Source: Tachypleus tridentatus | Lineage: Eukaryota; Arthropoda; Merostomata; Xiphosura; Limulidae | Length of the DNA: 64,000 nucleotides | Direction: 5' to 3' | NCBI RefSeq assembly: GCF_004210375.1 | Contig: NC_134833.1 | Span: 21,693,396-21,757,395, forward strand | In this document: positions 54,201-63,666 of the stretch, piece by piece | Layout: every line of letters begins with the position of its first letter | How positions within the stretch are numbered: the first letter of the stretch is position 1 | The notes under the pieces: model-generated | What the model was told of the DNA's origin: nothing | What the model saw: only the letters and a program-made list of their open reading frames with translations | Databases searched by the model: none | Program-made: the position numbers and the translations under genes

Positions 54201-56768
54201 TCTAAATTATTGGTTGAGTAATAGTGTAATCAATACCCTAAGCTTGATTGGATTTAAATTGTTGGTTGAGTTATGGCTTCACTAATATCCCAGCTAGTTC
54301 ACTAACGTGAACTATTGTGAATCTTCTTTTGGCGAGGCCTGGAATAGCCAGGTGGTTAGGGGCGCTCGACTCGTAATCTGAGGGTCACAGGTTTAAATCC
54401 CCATCACATCAAACATGTTCGCCTTTTCAGTCGTGGGGTCGTTATAAGTAACGGCCAATCCCACTATTTGTTGGTTCTCTGTTCAACAATAGTATTTTCT
54501 TTCACTGTAACAGTTCTCTGTTCAACAATACTAGTTTCTTTCACTGTAACAATTCACTACTCAATAATACTAGTTTGATGACTAGCTGCCTTCTCTGTAA
54601 TCTGTCAGTTAAAGATTAGGGATGATTAGCGATAGATTGGCTAATAGTAGTTTCATGGGAAATGCAAGGAAAACAAATAAATCTGTTTCAATATTTGTAC
54701 AGAATTTAACCTCGTAGCACGTATAAACTGTTCAACATGCTGTAGTCAAGGTAAGAAGGTTATTATATGTTACTAGGTGGCACTACAGAAGCTGAACAAC
54801 CTTTATGATCTAAGTGTATGAATGTTTAACATGGGGAGGGTATGTTATATACCCTTTACAAAAGCAGGTAATTTTCGGTCACATCACACCCCCTAATCAA
54901 ACCTAAACAATGTAAAAGTAGTTCTGATACATTTCGTTCCACTAAGACTTCATATCAACTAAGGTTATTACGTCACTTTATAATTACATATTCCAGACCG
55001 CTTTAATATAGTGTATTCAACTCTCTATGTTGTCAGTATTCTATATTACTAGACATAATCTTGCTGTAATGGGAGTATAGTGTATGTCAATATCTATGTA
55101 TGTAACCAAAACTCCTGTGTCATCAAACAAAATTTCACAATTTAGGTATTTAAGATTCAAACAATTAAAAAGTAACGATGGTACGTGCAACACTATTTTT
55201 TTATCACAGAACACAGTTTTCAATAAAAATCACTCCTCACAACAAGAACATGGCTTTCACCATCACTGTACGTGTTCATTTTTTTTCAAATTTTGAATGA
55301 GATGTGAATGCTATGACTAGTAATTATTAGTACAAAAAATCGCCTGTAGAGCGGTGTTTCTGCTACAGTATTAGTTGCTAGCACATATGTATATGCTGAT
55401 AAATATGATATTACTACTATCTGTATAGCGTATGTTATTTTCCAAATAATAATCAGCAAAGATTTACGAATATATATGTTTCATCAAAATCAGACCAACA
55501 GGAAAAAGTAAATTTTGGTTGGATCTAAATTATTTGTTGAGTAATAGTGTAATCAATACCCTAAGTTTGATTGGATCTGATTTATTGGTTGAGTAATAGT
55601 GTAATCAATACCCTAAGCTTGATTGGATCTAAATTATTGGTTGAGTAATAGTGTAATCAATAATCTAAACTTGATTGGATCTGAATTATTGGTTGAGTAA
55701 TAGTGTAATCAGTACCTTAAGCTTGATTGGATCTGAATTATTGGTTGAGTAATAGTGTAATCAATACCTTAAGCTTGATTGGATCTGAATTATTGGTTGA
55801 GTAATAGTGTAATCAATACCCTAAGCTTGATTGGATCTAAATTATTGGTTGAGTAATAGTGTAATCAATACCTTAAGCTTGATTGGATCTAAATTATTGG
55901 TTGAGTAATAGTGTAATCAATACCCTAAGCTTGATTAGATCTAAATTATTGGTTGAGTAATAATGTAATCAATACTCTAAGCTTGATTGGATCTGAATTA
56001 TTGGTTGAGTAATAGTGTAATCAATACCCTAAGCTTGATTGGATCTAAATTATTGGTTGAGTAATAATGTAATCAATACCCTAAGCTTGATTGGATCTAA
56101 ATTATTGGTTGAGAAATAGTGTTTTAATACCCTAAGCTTGATTGGATTTAAATTGTTGGTTGAGTTATGGCTTCACTAATATCCCAGCTAGTTCACTAAT
56201 GTGAACTATTGTAAATCTTCTTTTGGCGAGGCCTGGGATGGCCAGGTGGTTAGGGGCGCTCGACTCGTAATCTGAGGGTCGCAGGTCCGAATCCCCGTCA
56301 CACCAAACTTGCTCTCCCTTTCAGCCGTGGGGACGTTATAATATACGATCAATCCCACCATTCGTTGGTAAAAGAGTAGCCCAAGAGTTGGCGGTGGGTA
56401 GTAATGACTAGCTGCCTTTCCTTTAGTCTTACACTGCTAAATTATGGACGACTATCGAAAATAGATCTCGTGGAGCTTTTCGCGAAATTCTAAAACAAAT
56501 ATTATTGTGGCGAATACTTTACTAGAAGCTATATAACCAGAAACATTTTTTTTGAAATGAAGAAGTTACAAAATAATTTAAATCACCAATTAATTTTTCT
56601 GGTTCTCTATAGGGTGACTCCGGTGGTCCCTTCGTCATGTACCTCAACAATCAGTGGACACTGGCTGGGATTATTTCTGCGGGATTTGGTTGCGCAGAGT
56701 CACGTCAACCGGGAATTTATCATCGTGTTTCTTCTACTGTGGACTGGATAACTGTCAATATTCGATAG
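42102..56768 (+). CDS. Protease 2: secreted Stubble-like knot-domain serine protease (S1)
   Basis: Seven exons: 42102-42213, 42325-42585, 45688-45767, 48033-48118, 49382-49668, 50183-50340 and 56613-56768. Together they are 1140 nt, 379 residues, with matching phases 1,1,0,2,1,0 and canonical splice sites. Residues 1-25 are a signal peptide ([13 protein letters not shown]). Residues 55-90 are a six-cysteine disulfide knot ending in CC, like the N-terminal domain of Stubble-type proteases. Cys126 (ACGRP) should pair with the Cys in PICLP to hold the chains together. Arg136-Ile137 (NR/IIGG) is the activation site. The catalytic residues are His176 (TAAHC), Asp230 (DRYDVALL) and Ser331 (GDSGGP). 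Asp325 (position 189), Gly216 and Gly226 equivalents predict trypsin-like specificity, but residue 351 is Ala instead of Trp215. It is probably a secreted zymogen activated by another trypsin-like protease. The substrate is unknown. It is a tandem paralog of protease 1. I chose the first in-frame ATG after the stop at 42093; Met4 is an alternative. Confidence 0.9.
42325..42585 (+). CDS. Protease 2 exon 2, disulfide-knot domain
   Basis: 261 nt, phase 1 to 1. The acceptor has a strong pyrimidine tract (CTTTTTTTCCTTCTTCTAAG) and the donor is CCAG/GTATGT. Cysteines are spaced [30 protein letters not shown]. This spacing and the closing CC resemble the Stubble knot. A basic Pro/Tyr-rich linker follows. 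An antisense frame (42223-42567) is a shadow. Confidence 0.87.
42722..42826 (+). repeat. Short tRNA-like SINE (family B)
   Basis: AACTCAGCGGCAGATGTGGG, AATACTGAGTTTCGATACCT, CGGCGGACAAGGC. Preceded by a C run. Confidence 0.65.
42835..43109 (-). repeat. tRNA-derived SINE (family A), complete, with target duplication
   Basis: The target duplication ATAAACAAGAC is at 42824-42834 and 43110-43120. The SINE is a little-diverged reverse copy. It inserted at the A-rich end of the family B SINE. Confidence 0.95.
43349..44259 (+). mobile_element. mariner transposon, internally deleted, 911 bp
   Basis: The left end reads CGAGGTCTGTTCAAAAAATA and the right end, on the other strand, CGAGGGCTGTTCAAAACATA. 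Each is flanked by TA (43347-43348 and 44260-44261). A full mariner is about 1.3 kb; the middle of the transposase is missing. Confidence 0.92.
43545..44197 (+). pseudogene. mariner transposase, middle deleted
   Basis: The first part (43545-43922) encodes the N-terminal paired helix-turn-helix region: [20 protein letters not shown], then [26 protein letters not shown] and [20 protein letters not shown]. It stops at TGA. The next stretch ([15 protein letters not shown]) is in a shifted frame. Then 43970-44197 gives [17 protein letters not shown], with the third catalytic Asp, and the C-terminus [12 protein letters not shown]. About 340 bp with the first two catalytic Asp residues is gone, so it is inactive. 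The family is DD34D mariner. Confidence 0.92.
44262..44425. repeat. 86-bp tandem duplication including the mariner end
   Basis: TATACTGGGCTACATCTATT, ACGCACTGTTGGTAAGTTCA and CTTATATGGTAAATTTCCC occur twice. The second copy is preceded by a second mariner right end (GAACCGCCCTCGTATA), so the duplication came after the transposon inserted. Confidence 0.92.
44302..44470 (+). pseudogene. Decayed partial copies of protease 2 exon 3
   Basis: GAAGCCTTATATGG at 44390 is identical to the real exon (45738). It continues TAAATTTCCCTGGTAAGTAAG against CGAATTTCCATGGCAAGTGAG, donor site included; in frame it reads EALYGKFPW then stop. A diverged copy is at 44302 and a third fragment (GAAGCCTTATATGG) is near 44451. 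They lie 1.3 kb upstream of the functional exon in the same orientation. Confidence 0.75.
45247..45377 (+). promoter_or_regulatory. Candidate alternative promoter and signal-peptide exon
   Basis: TATAAAA at 45247-45253 is followed by an ATG at 45320 (an in-frame ATG is also at 45285). The short frame reads [19 protein letters not shown] and then meets AACA/GTACGT. That donor leaves phase 1, exactly what exon 3 (45688, phase 1) accepts. It would give a secreted protease lacking the knot domain. There is no transcript evidence; AT-rich DNA can mimic hydrophobic codons. Confidence 0.35.
45688..45767 (+). CDS. Protease 2 exon 3, activation site
   Basis: 80 nt, phase 1 to 0, acceptor CTTTGCAG/CT, donor CAA/GTGAGT. 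It encodes [20 protein letters not shown] to FPWQ, the zymogen cleavage site and new N-terminus. Confidence 0.92.
45934..46265 (-). repeat. Right arm of the inverted repeat, in intron 3
   Basis: Reverse complement of 41.6-42.12 kb. It starts AAAAACAACATGACACGCAT (the start-codon region backwards) and continues into three inverted 86-bp-type units (GGTAAAGATGTAATAATCTA, ACCATTAATCTGTATCAACT). Confidence 0.88.
46270..46900. other. Intron 3 of protease 2, unassigned part
   Basis: AT-rich DNA; nothing recognised. Confidence 0.45.
46904..47172 (+). repeat. tRNA-derived SINE (family A)
   Basis: GGCCCGGCATGGCCAGG start, GTGAGTTTGCATCCTC B box (mutated), complete body and AAATCAAATCAAAC tail. Confidence 0.93.
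47173..47528. other. Intron 3 of protease 2, unassigned part
   Basis: Nothing recognised. Confidence 0.45.
47538..47821 (-). repeat. tRNA-derived SINE (family A), complete, with target duplication
   Basis: TCACAAAGC at 47529-47537 and 47822-47830. The body is a reverse copy close to the consensus, about 210 bp upstream of exon 4. Confidence 0.94.
48033..48118 (+). CDS. Protease 2 exon 4, catalytic His57
   Basis: 86 nt, phase 0 to 2, acceptor TCTTGTTTTTTAG/G, donor CAA/GTAAGT. It encodes [19 protein letters not shown] and VVTAAHCVY, including the Cys42-Cys58 pair around His57. Confidence 0.93.
48155..48268 (-). repeat. Short tRNA-like SINE (family C)
   Basis: TTATAGCAAAGTCACATCGG, CACCGAGTGGAATCGAACAC, TGCACTAGCGGGGGG, immediately downstream of the exon 4 donor. 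Confidence 0.8.
48270..49381. other. Intron 4 of protease 2 with two degenerate short SINEs
   Basis: Fragments at about 48548-48650 (GGTAAGTTTACGTACTTTCA, GGGTTCGCTTCCACACG) and 48745-48845 (TAGGTTTTGATTTCCGTAGA) resemble the short SINE families. The rest is unassigned. Confidence 0.5.
49382..49668 (+). CDS. Protease 2 exon 5, catalytic Asp102
   Basis: 287 nt, phase 2 to 1, acceptor CGATTTTTGTAG/A, donor TTAA/GTAAGG. It encodes [20 protein letters not shown], then [15 protein letters not shown] (Asp102), ICLP (Cys122) and [12 protein letters not shown]. An alternative open frame starting at 49324 is a shadow. Confidence 0.93.
50183..50340 (+). CDS. Protease 2 exon 6, substrate-pocket region
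   Basis: 158 nt, phase 1 to 0, acceptor TTATCAATTAG/GT, donor GTG/GTGAGT. It encodes [29 protein letters not shown] and KDACV with Asp189. The residue before GDSGG is Val instead of the usual Gln. Confidence 0.93.
50470..50600 (+). repeat. SINE family A, 5' half only (copy A)
   Basis: GACCAAGTGGTTAAGATGCT A box and GGTCACAGGTTTAAATCCCC B box. The body is replaced after CACTATTTGTTGG by 39-bp repeats. Confidence 0.88.
50605..50865. repeat. 39-bp tandem repeat, about 6 copies
   Basis: The unit reads ACAATTCACTAATCAATAAT then ACTAGTTTCTTTCACTGTA. The duplicate at 54475-54570 has only about three copies. The SINE 3' part resumes at GATGACTAGCTGCC, so the repeat grew inside a SINE. Confidence 0.93.
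51795..54275. repeat. 52-bp satellite, about 47 copies
   Basis: The unit reads TTGATTGGATCTGAATTATT, GGTTGAGTAATAGTGTAATC, AATACCCTAAGC (52 bp). Units differ at a few sites (GAATT/AAATT, AAGC/AAAC/GAGC, TAGTG/TAATG). Confidence 0.97.
54341..54480 (+). repeat. Chimeric SINE at the duplication junction (copy B)
   Basis: Left of about 54364 it matches the SINE at 56229 and its flank (GGCGAGGCCTGG, CCAGGTGGTTAGGGGCGC). Right of 54386 it matches the SINE at 50470 (CACAGGTTTAAATCCCCATC). The switch lies in a 23-bp block shared by all three, from GCTCGACTCG to GAGGGTC. Confidence 0.9.
55505..56165. repeat. 52-bp satellite, second array, about 12 copies
   Basis: Same unit as 51795-54275. It ends with the same degenerate unit (GATTTAAATTGTTGGTTGAG) and flank. 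Confidence 0.97.
56229..56500 (+). repeat. tRNA-derived SINE (family A), complete (copy C)
   Basis: GATGGCCAGGTGGTTAGGGG A box, GGTCGCAGGTCCGAATCCCC B box, full body to GCGAAATTC. It is about 110 bp before exon 7. Confidence 0.93.
56613..56768 (+). CDS. Protease 2 exon 7, catalytic Ser195
   Basis: 156 nt, phase 0, acceptor GGTTCTCTATAG/GGTGAC, stop TAG. It encodes [34 protein letters not shown] and [17 protein letters not shown]. The Ala after IIS stands where Trp215 is expected. Confidence 0.94.
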   Translation, partial: GDSGGPFVMYLNNQWTLAGIISAGFGCAESRQPGIYHRVSSTVDWITVNIR

Positions 56769-56859
56769 CCCAAGATGAGGTAGCTTTAATCTGATTAATA
56801 CGCCATCTCACGGATAAAAAGTAATCAAATATAACTTTACTTCTTTGTCCTGAAAATGC

Positions 56860-56886
56860 TCAGAAAACCTTCTGAGCATAAATAAA
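56860..56886 (+). terminator. Candidate polyadenylation signal of protease 2
   Basis: AATAAA at 56881-56886, 113 nt after the stop, preceded by a small hairpin (GCTCAGAAAACCTTCTGAGC) and followed by T/G-rich DNA. Confidence 0.5.
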
Positions 56887-56899
56887 CGACCACTTTGTT

Positions 56900-58080
56900 G
56901 ATAGGGAGTTATCACGGCCACAAAGAGTTTGACCCGATCATGTTCGTTTCTAATTTGATGTTACAACATTCAAAATATGGAATATTCCGTCAGTATTGCT
57001 ATAGCAGGTGATCAGAACTGAAAGCTGTTATCTTGTTTCGAAACGGTAAACTTGTATCGTTTTGTTCAGAAACAGCAAGTTTTGATCATTGCTAGCGAAG
57101 ACTTAAAACAAAGATTAAATCTTTATCGTTTACGAATTTTTGGTCGAATGATTCCCGCCATAAACACTCTAGGTCAATATCAGGAGCCAGCGTGTCTTAT
57201 ATTGGTTTTCCTAGAAACTATTTTCTCAGCATGGAAAGTGTCTTATTGAAAATGTGTTTAATTTTATACTATCTGCGGATTTCACCTTGGAAAGTTATGT
57301 AAAATTATTATAATTAAACTTAATGATTAGATGCGTTACTAACATTGATGTTATTTCAACTGTTAATACCTGACATTGTTACATTGTCATAGAAACGTGA
57401 CATTGTTACATTGTCATAGAAACCTGACATTATTACATTGTCATAGAAATATACAGAAATAATATACCAGTGTGTTCCTTCTAATAATAAAACAGTATAA
57501 CTTTTCATCTGAAAACCTACACATTTACATTCCAAATCTCTTGAGGCGAGCTTGGATGTTTGATAATGTACAAATTGAATATCTCCACCAGTTCGTACAA
57601 AAAGCTAAGTCTAACTAACATAGTTGTTAAGAATATTTTATGTATAATAACTGAACATGGGGGGAACGTGTCCCTTCAGCCCTGTTGTTTTAGGCGTTTG
57701 TACTTTAAGAATATGAATTTTGTCAGCAGTAATTGGTTCACTTGATGGAATCATACCTCAGTCATACCTCTTTATTTTTCTTAGAGTAAAAGAAAATAAA
57801 TCTCACTCAAACTGAGTCCCAGTAAGCCGAGAAGTTAAGAATTTAAAAGGAAATTCTGCTAGAAAAATATCCTTAAAATAATTAGTCATAAGCTTGAGTT
57901 GAATAAAATATTTTGAGGTTAACTAAAGCAAGTATTGATAACTGCAACCAAAGAGTACAATACTGTTAAAGATGTATAACTCAAAATAAATTCTTATTAT
58001 AAATCAACCTTTAGAGGGCGTAGTTTATGACTGTTTAAACTAACATTAAAACAAGCAGAATTTGCTGAAAAAATATACTA
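56900..58080. other. No gene seen downstream of protease 2
   Basis: AT-rich DNA with a short tandem repeat at about 57365-57455 (GACATTGTTACATTGTCATA, three copies). Short open frames here show no known domain. Confidence 0.45.
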
Positions 58081-58084
58081 ATAA

Positions 58085-60480
58085 AGATATACAGATTAGA
58101 GTGAAGCTATTGTACATACTGTCTTACACATAAGAATAACAACAAATTAGAGTAAAGCTATTGCACATACTGTCTTATACATAAGAAGAACAACAAATTA
58201 GAGTGAAGCTATCGTACATACTGTCTTACACAATAGAATAACAAATTAGAGTGAAGCTATTGTACATACTGTCTTACACAATAGAATAACAAATTAGAGT
58301 GAAGCTATTGTACATACTGTCTTACACATAAGAATAACAACAAATTAGAGTAAAGCTATTGCACATACTGTCTTATACATAAGAATAACAACAAATTAGA
58401 GTAAAGCTATTGCACATACTGTCTTATACATAAGAAGAACAACAAATTAGAGTGAAGCTATCGTACATACTGTCTTACACATGAGAATAACAACAAATTA
58501 GAGCGAAGCTATTGTACATACTGTCTTACACATAAGAATAACAACAAATTAGAGTGAAGCTATTGTACATACTGTCTTACACATAAGAATAACAACAGAT
58601 TAGAGTGAAGCTATTGTACATACTGTCTTACACATAAGAACAACAACAAATTGGAGTGAAGCTATTGTACATACTGTCTTACACATAAGAATAACAACAA
58701 ATTAGAGTAAAGCTATTGTACATACTGTCTTACACATGAGAATAACAACAAATTAGAGCGAAGCTATTGTACATACTGTCTTACACATAAGAATAACAAC
58801 AAATTAGAGTGAAGCTATTGTACATACTGTCTTACACATGAGAATAACAACAGATTAGAGTGAAGCTATTGTACATACTGTCTTACACATAAGAATAACA
58901 ACAGATTAGAGTGAAGCTATTGTACATACTGTCTTACACATAAGAGTAACAACAAATTAGAGTGAAGCTATTGTACATACTGTCTTACACATAAGAATAA
59001 CAACAAATTAGAGTAAAGCTATTGTACATACTGTCTTACACAATAGAATAACAAATTAGAGTGAAGCTATTGTACATACTGTCTTACACATAAGAATAAC
59101 AACAGATTAGAGTGAAGCTATTGTACATACTGTCTTACACATAAGAATAACAACAAATTAGAGTGAAGCTATTGTACATACTGTCTTACACATAAGAATA
59201 ACAACAAATTAGAGTGAAGCTATTGTACATACTGTCTTACACATAAGAATAACAACAAATTAGAGTAAAGCTATTGTACATACTGTCTTACACATAAGAA
59301 TAACAACAGATTAGAGTGAAGCTATTGTACATACTGTCTTACACATAAGAATAACAACAGATTAGAGTGAAGCTATTGTACATACTGTCTTACACATAAG
59401 AATAGCAACAGATTAGAGTGAAGCTATTGTACATACTGTCTTACATATAAGAGTAACAACAGATTAGAGTGAAGCTATTGTACATACTATCTTACACATA
59501 AGAATAGCAACAGATTAGAGTGAAGCTATTGTACATACTGTCTTACACATAAGAATAACAACAGATTAGAGTGAAGCTATTGTACATACTGTCTTACACA
59601 TAAGAATAGCAACAGATTAGAGTGAAGCTATTGTACATACTGTCTTACATATAAGAGTAACAACAGATTAGAGTTAAGCTATTGTACATACTATCTTACA
59701 CATAAGAATAGCAGCAGATTAGAGTGAAGCTATTGTACATACTGTCTTACACATAAGAATAACAACAGATTAGAGTGAAGCTATTGTACATACTGTCTTA
59801 CACATAAGAATAGCAACAGATTAGAGTGAAGCTATTGTACATACTGTCTTACATATAAGAGTAACAACAGATTAGAGTGAAGCTATTGTACATACTATCT
59901 TACATACAAGAATAACAACAGATTAGAGTGAAGCTATTGTACATACTATCTTACACATAAGAATAGCAACAGATTAGAGTGAAGCTATTGTACATACTGT
60001 CTTACACATAAGAATAACAACAGATTAGAGTGAAGCTATTGTACATACTGTCTTACACATAAGAATAGCAACAGATTAGAGTGAAGCTATTGTACATACT
60101 GTCTTACATATAAGAGTAACAACAGATTAGAGTTAAGCTATTGTACATACTATCTTACACATAAGAATAACAACAGATTAGAGTGAAGCTATTGTACATA
60201 CTGTCTTACACATAAGAATAACAACAGATTAGAGTGAAGCTATTGTACATACTATCTTACATATAAGAATAGCAACAGATTAGAGTGAAGCTATTGTACA
60301 TACTATCTTACATACAAGAATAACAACAGATTAGAGTGAAGCTATTGTACATACTATCTTACATATAAGAATAGCAACAGATTAGAGTGAAGCTATTGTA
60401 CATACTATCTTACATATAAGAATAACAACTGATTAAAGTGAAGCTATCGTACATACTGTCTTACATATAAAAATAACAAC
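58085..60480. repeat. 51-bp satellite with higher-order structure, about 47 copies
   Basis: The unit reads TTAGAGTGAAGCTATTGTAC, ATACTGTCTTACACATAAGA, ATAACAACAGA (51 bp). The variant with CATATAAGAGTAACAAC recurs near 59443, 59647 and 59852 (204 bp, four units) and then near 60107 (255 bp, five units). Shorter units with CAATAGAATAACAAATT occur near the start. Confidence 0.96.
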
Positions 60481-60489
60481 AAATAGTTT

Positions 60490-60795
60490 AGGTAGTTATT
60501 TCATTAATCTGTACATAAAATAATAAAGTAAACTGAAATTCAGAATGACAGTCGGCTTGAATGAAGACCCTAGAACAGTGAACAGTACAAACAACGAAAA
60601 CGGGATTGGCCCGTGCTTTGAATACACTACGATGTCGTGTGAGACATTATTTTGGTATTATATAATGCGAAGTTATTAACGCTTGACTTCTACCTGGATC
60701 ACGCTGGACCTGAGCCGCGGGATCCCTTTTGGATTTTCTTCTTTATCTAAAAATGGAGAAAACGGAATCAATTTTAAGACTTCATTTGTTGCATT
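60490..60795. other. No gene seen
   Basis: About 300 bp of unassigned DNA. Confidence 0.4.
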
Positions 60796-60799
60796 GTTT

Positions 60800-60925
60800 G
60801 TTTGTTTGGAATTAAGCACAAAAGCTACAGAATGGGTAATGTGTGTTCTGCCCACTACTGGTATCGAAATCCCGTTTCAAGCGTTGTAAGTTCATAAAGA
60901 TACCGCGGTGCCACTGGGAGACCAG
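60800..60925 (-). repeat. Short tRNA-like SINE (family B)
   Basis: GGAATTAAGCACAAAAGCTA, TATCGAAATCCCGTTTCAAG, GCGGTGCCACTGGGAG. The open frame across it (60683-60889) is a by-product. Confidence 0.78.
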
Positions 60926-61195
60926 TTGAATTGCAGATTGATACTTGATTGTCACTGATATTATATCTTCCAGCCCCATCTCAAATAGAAGTATCCATAA
61001 CCCATAAATCGTTATTTTCCAAAAATCAAAATGTTCATCTCCTCCATCAACAAGAATCGGGTGACTTTTATTTTCTAAAAATCAATTAATGACCAAGAAT
61101 AAATATAAATAAAAATAAAATGAATGGTATAGTTAGTGGCGCCATCTTGCGTATTAAGTAAGAATTATGTTGATTTGTGAATCTTATAACGCTCC

Positions 61196-61305
61196 ACGCC
61201 AGTACAGCGGTATGTCTCCGGATTTACGACGCTAAAATCAGCGGTTCAATTCACCTCGGTTGGCTCAGTAGATAGCCCAATGTGGTTTTGCTATAAGATA
61301 AAACA
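61196..61305 (+). repeat. Short tRNA-like SINE (family C)
   Basis: CAGTACAGCGGTATGTCTCC, GCGGTTCAATTCACCTCGGT, TAGCCCAATGTGGTTTTGCT. Confidence 0.8.
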
Positions 61306-61309
61306 TACC

Positions 61310-62500
61310 TATCACAACACCAAAGTGGCGTACAAGCATAATTACTGAGTGTGTGATTAATTTTTGCTTAAACGTTGAGTATTGATTTTATATATTCTAT
61401 ACATTTTTGCTGGCCCTCTGTTGGGTAATAGAACCCGTGGACATTTACCCGTCTTCCCCTTCGTCCCCTAATAATAAAACTTAAGACAGTGTGCAAACAT
61501 GAACATTTTGAAAAGTACACCAGTAATGAAGGTAATTTTGTAACAAACAGACAGGTAATAGAGTTACGGATTATGCGCATTATAACACACATTGATTGGT
61601 ATTCAGATAAATTCATGTCATGAGTTTGAGTAAACTCAATATGTTAATAAACTGTCTAAACTAATGACAATAAAGAATGGGTAAAAATGGTTATACATTT
61701 GTCTAACATAATGAACATTTATTTTAATAACTGCATGATACATAATATTTTTTTCACAATATATGTAGTTTTCTTTGTTATGATAAAACGATACGTAAAG
61801 ATCGCTGCGCCCTTAAAAACAGTAATATTTTGAAACTACGAACTTTGTTATTGTTTGTTATTGTTTGTTAGGAGATTTTTGCTCAAGTAAGTATAGAGAT
61901 AGAATATGGTAAACAAGCCCCTAAATAACCATAAAGATTATACCCCTGAAAGAATCAGGTTAAAAAAAAAAAAAAAACAGATTGGTGAGGTGACCACTGT
62001 ATCAACACGTACAATAAAGGATATTACAAATGAACGAATTTTCGAGGACATTTTACGCGGTATAAACCGACGTGAATGATTTCAGCTCACTGAAAAAAAA
62101 ATATATAAAAAATCAGCAAGGGTTTATAGTTAAGTTTGATACGTACAAAGTTAAGTAATGTATTTGAACGAATTGAGCCATTATATAATGAACCACCTGA
62201 AACTGTTGTGAACCAACCAACGATTTTATTTTTATCAAATAGTCAAGAGAATATTATTTCTGATTTAATATAAACCTTCTCAGCTGTTTTGAAAAACTAA
62301 TAAGTGAAATAAAAATGGCGTAGCTAAATTTGATTAAAATATATATAATTCAAATACCCGTGAAAGAGGTTTTACTCGTCTAAAGTTTTAAAGGGGGAAT
62401 TTGAATTGTAAGCTTTGTTGTAAAGTTCACTTCGTTAATTGTGTAATATTTACTATTTGTAAATACAGTTGAAACACTCGGAAATAGTTACGACCTCTGC
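61310..62500. other. No gene seen
   Basis: AT-rich DNA. A - strand frame at 61368-61616 (82 codons) has no recognisable domain. There is an A run near 61964-61977. Confidence 0.45.
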
Positions 62501-62504
62501 GTGT

Positions 62505-62557
62505 GTGTATGTTTCTTTAACTAAAGCCACATCTGCTGTGTATACCGAAGGGTTTGT
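62505..62557 (-). repeat. Short SINE fragment (family C)
   Basis: TTTCTTTAACTAAAGCCACA and TACCGAAGGG only, abutting a family A SINE. Confidence 0.5.
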
Positions 62558-62566
62558 TTATTTGGT

Positions 62567-62830
62567 TTTCAACTTCGCGCAAAACTACACGAGGACTATC
62601 TACGCTAGCCGTCCCTAATTTTGCAGGGTAAGACTAAAGGGAAGGCGGCTAGTCATCACCACCCACCACCAACTCTTCGGTTACTCTTTACGAACGAATA
62701 GTGGGATTGACAGTAACATTATAACGCCCCCACGGCTGAAAGGGCGAGCATGTTTGGTGCGACGAGGATTCGAACCCGCGACCCTCAGATTACAAGTCGA
62801 GCACCCTAACTACCTGTTCATGCTGGGCCT
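62567..62830 (-). repeat. tRNA-derived SINE (family A)
   Basis: Reverse copy from AACTTCGCGCAAAACTAC to CATGCTGGGCC, complete. Confidence 0.93.
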
Positions 62831-62834
62831 CGGG

Positions 62835-63495
62835 AATTGCTCTGTGTTATTTTCAACAATGCAATTACTGCTTTTATGTGATGAGAGACGATTTTAATCT
62901 GTAAGTTTGCATAGTAACCTCTGCAATGTTTTTTTTATTATGTAAATATTGAAATCTCTCATCATACGGGCAATTTGAAATATTAATGTCGCTTTGCAGA
63001 ACGTAGTTGATAATGATTCTGAGAGACTGTATAACTTCGAGTCTCTACTGGAGCAGCTACCTTGTAATAATATGTAGGTTCGCAGCACCGGACATCTCCG
63101 GTTCTAGTAGTGAAAATTAAAGAATTATAAACTATAAACTTGTATACTATAAACCTCCGAAGCTATAACTGTGATAAACGCTTATTTATCGGAAACTTCT
63201 GATATTTGACCAGGAACATTTACAGATTTCGAACATTATAAGCCGTTTAACTTCAGCAGATTTTCATCATGCATTAGTATTTTTACAAAAACTTTATGTG
63301 AGTTCATCAGTGAAAAACTCGACACAGAACTAGCTAGTTCCCAGTTAAGCGAATTGTACCTGTATCAAATCACACTGAATTCGCTCATCGTGAACCGCCT
63401 ATGAAATATTCAGTTCCAGACCAGATAGAAGTTTCATTATTGTCTATAAGTTTGTAAAACTTTTGTATATAAATCATCATTTGTAATAACCATTA
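62835..63495. other. No gene seen
   Basis: Unassigned DNA. A 64-codon - strand frame (62894-63088) has no recognisable domain. Confidence 0.4.
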
Positions 63496-63497
63496 AA

Positions 63498-63630
63498 ATA
63501 GCTTCTGTCGTTGTTTGTATGTTAAAATATAGTTATATTAAATAAGAAAGTAAAGTGTGTATCATAGCTTCTATCGTTGTTTGTATGTTAAAATATAGTT
63601 ATATTAAATAAGAAAGTAAAGTGTGTATCA
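63498..63630. repeat. 66-bp tandem duplication
   Basis: ATAGCTTCTGTCGTTGTTTG at 63498 and ATAGCTTCTATCGTTGTTTG at 63564, one mismatch. Confidence 0.95.
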
Positions 63631-63666
63631 ATCTTGTTGGCAAATATCGTGAGTATCCTACATCTA

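Larger units (their letters stand above)
50341..56612. other. Intron 6 of protease 2, tandemly duplicated
   Basis: 6.3 kb made almost wholly of a duplicated module: SINE part, 39-bp repeats, about 1.2 kb of single-copy-like DNA, 52-bp array. Copy A is at 50493-54363 and copy B at 54364-56257; B has the shorter array. The intervening DNA is nearly identical (51327-51582 matches 55041-55296 without an amino-acid change in either shadow frame). Confidence 0.92.

Noticed and set aside
51795-54275. Regular direct repeats that could suggest a CRISPR array
   Set aside because: Units abut with no variable spacers, the genome is eukaryotic, and no cas genes exist. The same applies to the other arrays.
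57052-57249. 65-codon frame downstream of protease 2
   Set aside because: No recognisable domain, no splice context, and a length expected by chance.
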